A stretch of 15,672 bases of DNA from Chryseosolibacter sp036402115 (GTDB taxonomy: Bacteria; Bacteroidota; Bacteroidia; Cytophagales; Cyclobacteriaceae): NCBI GenBank assembly GCA_036402115.1, contig DASWTM010000173.1:1-15672 (forward strand). Direction: 5' to 3'. The notes beneath the pieces are model-generated. The model was not told the origin of the DNA, searched no databases, and saw only the letters and a list, made by a program, of their open reading frames with translations. The position numbers and the translations under genes were made by a program. How positions within the stretch are numbered: position 1 is the first letter of the stretch; every line of letters begins with the position of its first letter. Below, piece by piece: positions 14,127 to 15,672 of this stretch.

Positions 14127-14194
14127 GGCATGTAAAACCAAATTTGCATCGGCAAGCCCGGCCGCTGCATGTAGAAGAGGGCGAATTTCATTTT

Positions 14195-15672
14195 ATGGCT
14201 AAAGCACCACAAAAAGGTCCGGATCAGAGACCTAGAAGAGCTGCAGGTTCCTCATCATCAGCTCCGACAAGCAAAGGAAAAGGTTCTAAATCAACAGACA
14301 ACGAAGATGAAGATCCTATCGAGGCTGCGAAAAGACGCAAGCGCGAAGAAGAGGAAATCGCAGGCGAAGCTATCCCTGTAACGGAACTTAGAAAGAGCCT
14401 TTATGCTGAGCAAGTACCAGGTCAATTCGACTGGGATGCATTTGAAAGCAAAGGTTTTGGCGAAGGTTACTCAAAGGACAAGCGCGCAGAAATGCAAAAC
14501 ATGTACTCAGGCACGGTGACGACTGTTGACTCAGGCGAAGTTGTGTCAGGTACAGTAGTAGGAATCAATGATCGTGATGTTATCCTAAACATTGGTTTCA
14601 AGTCTGATGGTCTTGTACCATTGGCAGAATTTAAAGACATGGCTAATCTTAAGATTGGCGATGTGGTTGACCTCTTCATCGAAGAACGTGAAGACAAAAT
14701 GGGTCAGCTTGTTCTCAGCCGCAGAAAGGCGAAGCTTGTTAAAGGCTGGGAATATGTACAAAAAGCACTCGACAAAGATGAAGTCATCGAAGGTTTTGTT
14801 AAACGCAGAACAAAAGGTGGTCTTATCGTTGACGTATTTGGTATCGAAGCTTTCTTGCCAGGTTCACAGATCGATGTGAAGCCAATCAGAGATTTCGACA
14901 TCTACGTAAATAAATCAATCGAAGTAAAAGTTGTGAAGATCAACTACACCAATGATAACGTAGTTGTATCGCACAAAGTCCTCATCGAGAAAGATCTCGA
15001 GCAGCAGAAGGCAGCTATCCTTACTAACCTTGAGAAAGGTCAGGTATTGGAAGGCGTTATCAAGAATATGACCAACTTCGGTGTATTCATCGATCTTGGT
15101 GGTGTTGATGGTCTTCTCCACATCACAGATATTTCATGGGGTCGTATCAACCATCCTGAAGAAGTTCTCAAGCTTGACCAGACTGTTAAGGTCGTTGTGC
15201 TTGACTTCGATGGCGACAAGAAGAGAATCTCTCTTGGTATGAAGCAATTGACTGCTCATCCTTGGGATGCATTGTCACAAGACATCCAGGTTGGTTCTAA
15301 AGTGAAAGGTAAGATCGTTAACGTTGCTGATTACGGAGCATTCCTCGAGCTTCAGTCAGGCGTTGAAGGTCTGATCCACGTAAGTGAAATGAGCTGGTCA
15401 CAGCACCTGCGTAACCCTCAGGACTTCCTGAAAGTGGGTGACGAAGTTGAAGCTGTTGTGTTGACACTCGATCGCGAAGAGCGCAAGATGTCACTCGGCA
15501 TCAAGCAACTTACTGAAGATCCTTGGACACGCCAGGACGTTCTCAGCAAATATGCTGTTGGAACGAAGCATAAAGGAATCGTACGTAACCTTACTAACTT
15601 CGGTCTCTTCATCGAGCTTGAAGAAGGTATCGATGGTCTCGTACACGTATCTGACCTTAGCTGGACAAAGAA
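14195..15672 (+). CDS. rpsA: 30S ribosomal protein S1 (3' end outside window)
   Basis: Open from ATG 14195 to the window end, 492 codons without a stop. A charged, disordered N-terminal extension of about 100 residues (MAKAPQKGPDQRPRR opening, then Lys/Glu runs) precedes the S1 repeats. Five OB-fold S1 domains can be followed. The first has GTVVGINDRDVILNIG and the second GFVKRRTKGGLIVDVFG. The third to fifth have the classic F/YG-x-F core followed by a GLhHhsdhSW block (TNFGVFIDL, ADYGAFLEL, TNFGLFIEL). It binds mRNA on the small subunit and aids initiation, which matters in Bacteroidota because their mRNAs rarely use Shine-Dalgarno pairing. It has its own TAnnTTTG promoter and a leader with a palindrome. 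Confidence 0.96.
   Translation, partial: MAKAPQKGPDQRPRRAAGSSSSAPTSKGKGSKSTDNEDEDPIEAAKRRKREEEEIAGEAIPVTELRKSLYAEQVPGQFDWDAFESKGFGEGYSKDKRAEMQNMYSGTVTTVDSGEVVSGTVVGINDRDVILNIGFKSDGLVPLAEFKDMANLKIGDVVDLFIEEREDKMGQLVLSRRKAKLVKGWEYVQKALDKDEVIEGFVKRRTKGGLIVDVFGIEAFLPGSQIDVKPIRDFDIYVNKSIEVKVVKINYTNDNVVVSHKVLIEKDLEQQKAAILTNLEKGQVLEGVIKNMTNFGVFIDLGGVDGLLHITDISWGRINHPEEVLKLDQTVKVVVLDFDGDKKRISLGMKQLTAHPWDALSQDIQVGSKVKGKIVNVADYGAFLELQSGVEGLIHVSEMSWSQHLRNPQDFLKVGDEVEAVVLTLDREERKMSLGIKQLTEDPWTRQDVLSKYAVGTKHKGIVRNLTNFGLFIELEEGIDGLVHVSDLSWTK

Overview
The window looks like chromosomal DNA of a Bacteroidota bacterium, most likely of the Cytophagales type. The evidence is a ribosomal protein S1 gene with the TAnnTTTG promoter typical of that phylum, ATG starts mostly without Shine-Dalgarno sequences, a ligase-associated exonuclease/ATP-dependent ligase pair, a free-standing four-helix-bundle (23S IVP family) gene, and OmpA-, TolC- and TPR-type envelope proteins. 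This is inference from gene content; there is no rRNA or other marker in the window. No tRNA, rRNA, CRISPR array, transposase or recombinase was found.

Layout. 1-2969 (+): the 3' part of a large FAD-dependent oxidoreductase followed by an MFS transporter, ended by a hairpin terminator shared with the facing minus-strand pair. 3042-4748 (-): a TPR membrane protein and an HD-domain hydrolase, a probable two-gene operon. 4970-6042 (+): a secreted NTF2/SnoaL-like protein and a secreted histidine phosphatase. 6156-9452 (+): ligase-associated MBL-fold exonuclease, a four-helix-bundle gene wedged in, then the ATP-dependent DNA ligase. 9625-10766 (+): a lipoprotein alpha/beta hydrolase broken by a one-base frameshift. 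10838-11251 (+): a minimal OmpA-domain protein. 11638-13690 (+): an ABC ATPase coupled to a TolC-type channel, without permease or adaptor. 14195 to the end (+): the S1 gene with its own promoter and a structured leader; it runs off the window.

The most unusual feature is a set of short-period 'word' repeats sitting exactly at gene borders, several as inverted pairs. A TTAAGGTG word flanks the histidine phosphatase (5471-5499 / 6063-6091, 26 of 29 matching). A GGCTAT word flanks the four-helix-bundle gene (7216-7242 and 7295-7306 against 7758-7785). A CTTCACG/GTGCAG word makes two 33-base arms with no gene between (11301-11333 / 11396-11428). An AGCACCAA word makes two 33-base arms (13898-13930 / 13962-13994, 29 of 33), and a GC-rich CCGGGAGCC word forms the last codons of the ligase. 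The words differ but the architecture is the same. The four-helix-bundle case resembles rRNA intervening sequences (an IVP gene enclosed by a base-pairing stem), but it lies in a protein operon, so it is the main candidate for an undescribed mobile or RNA-processing element.
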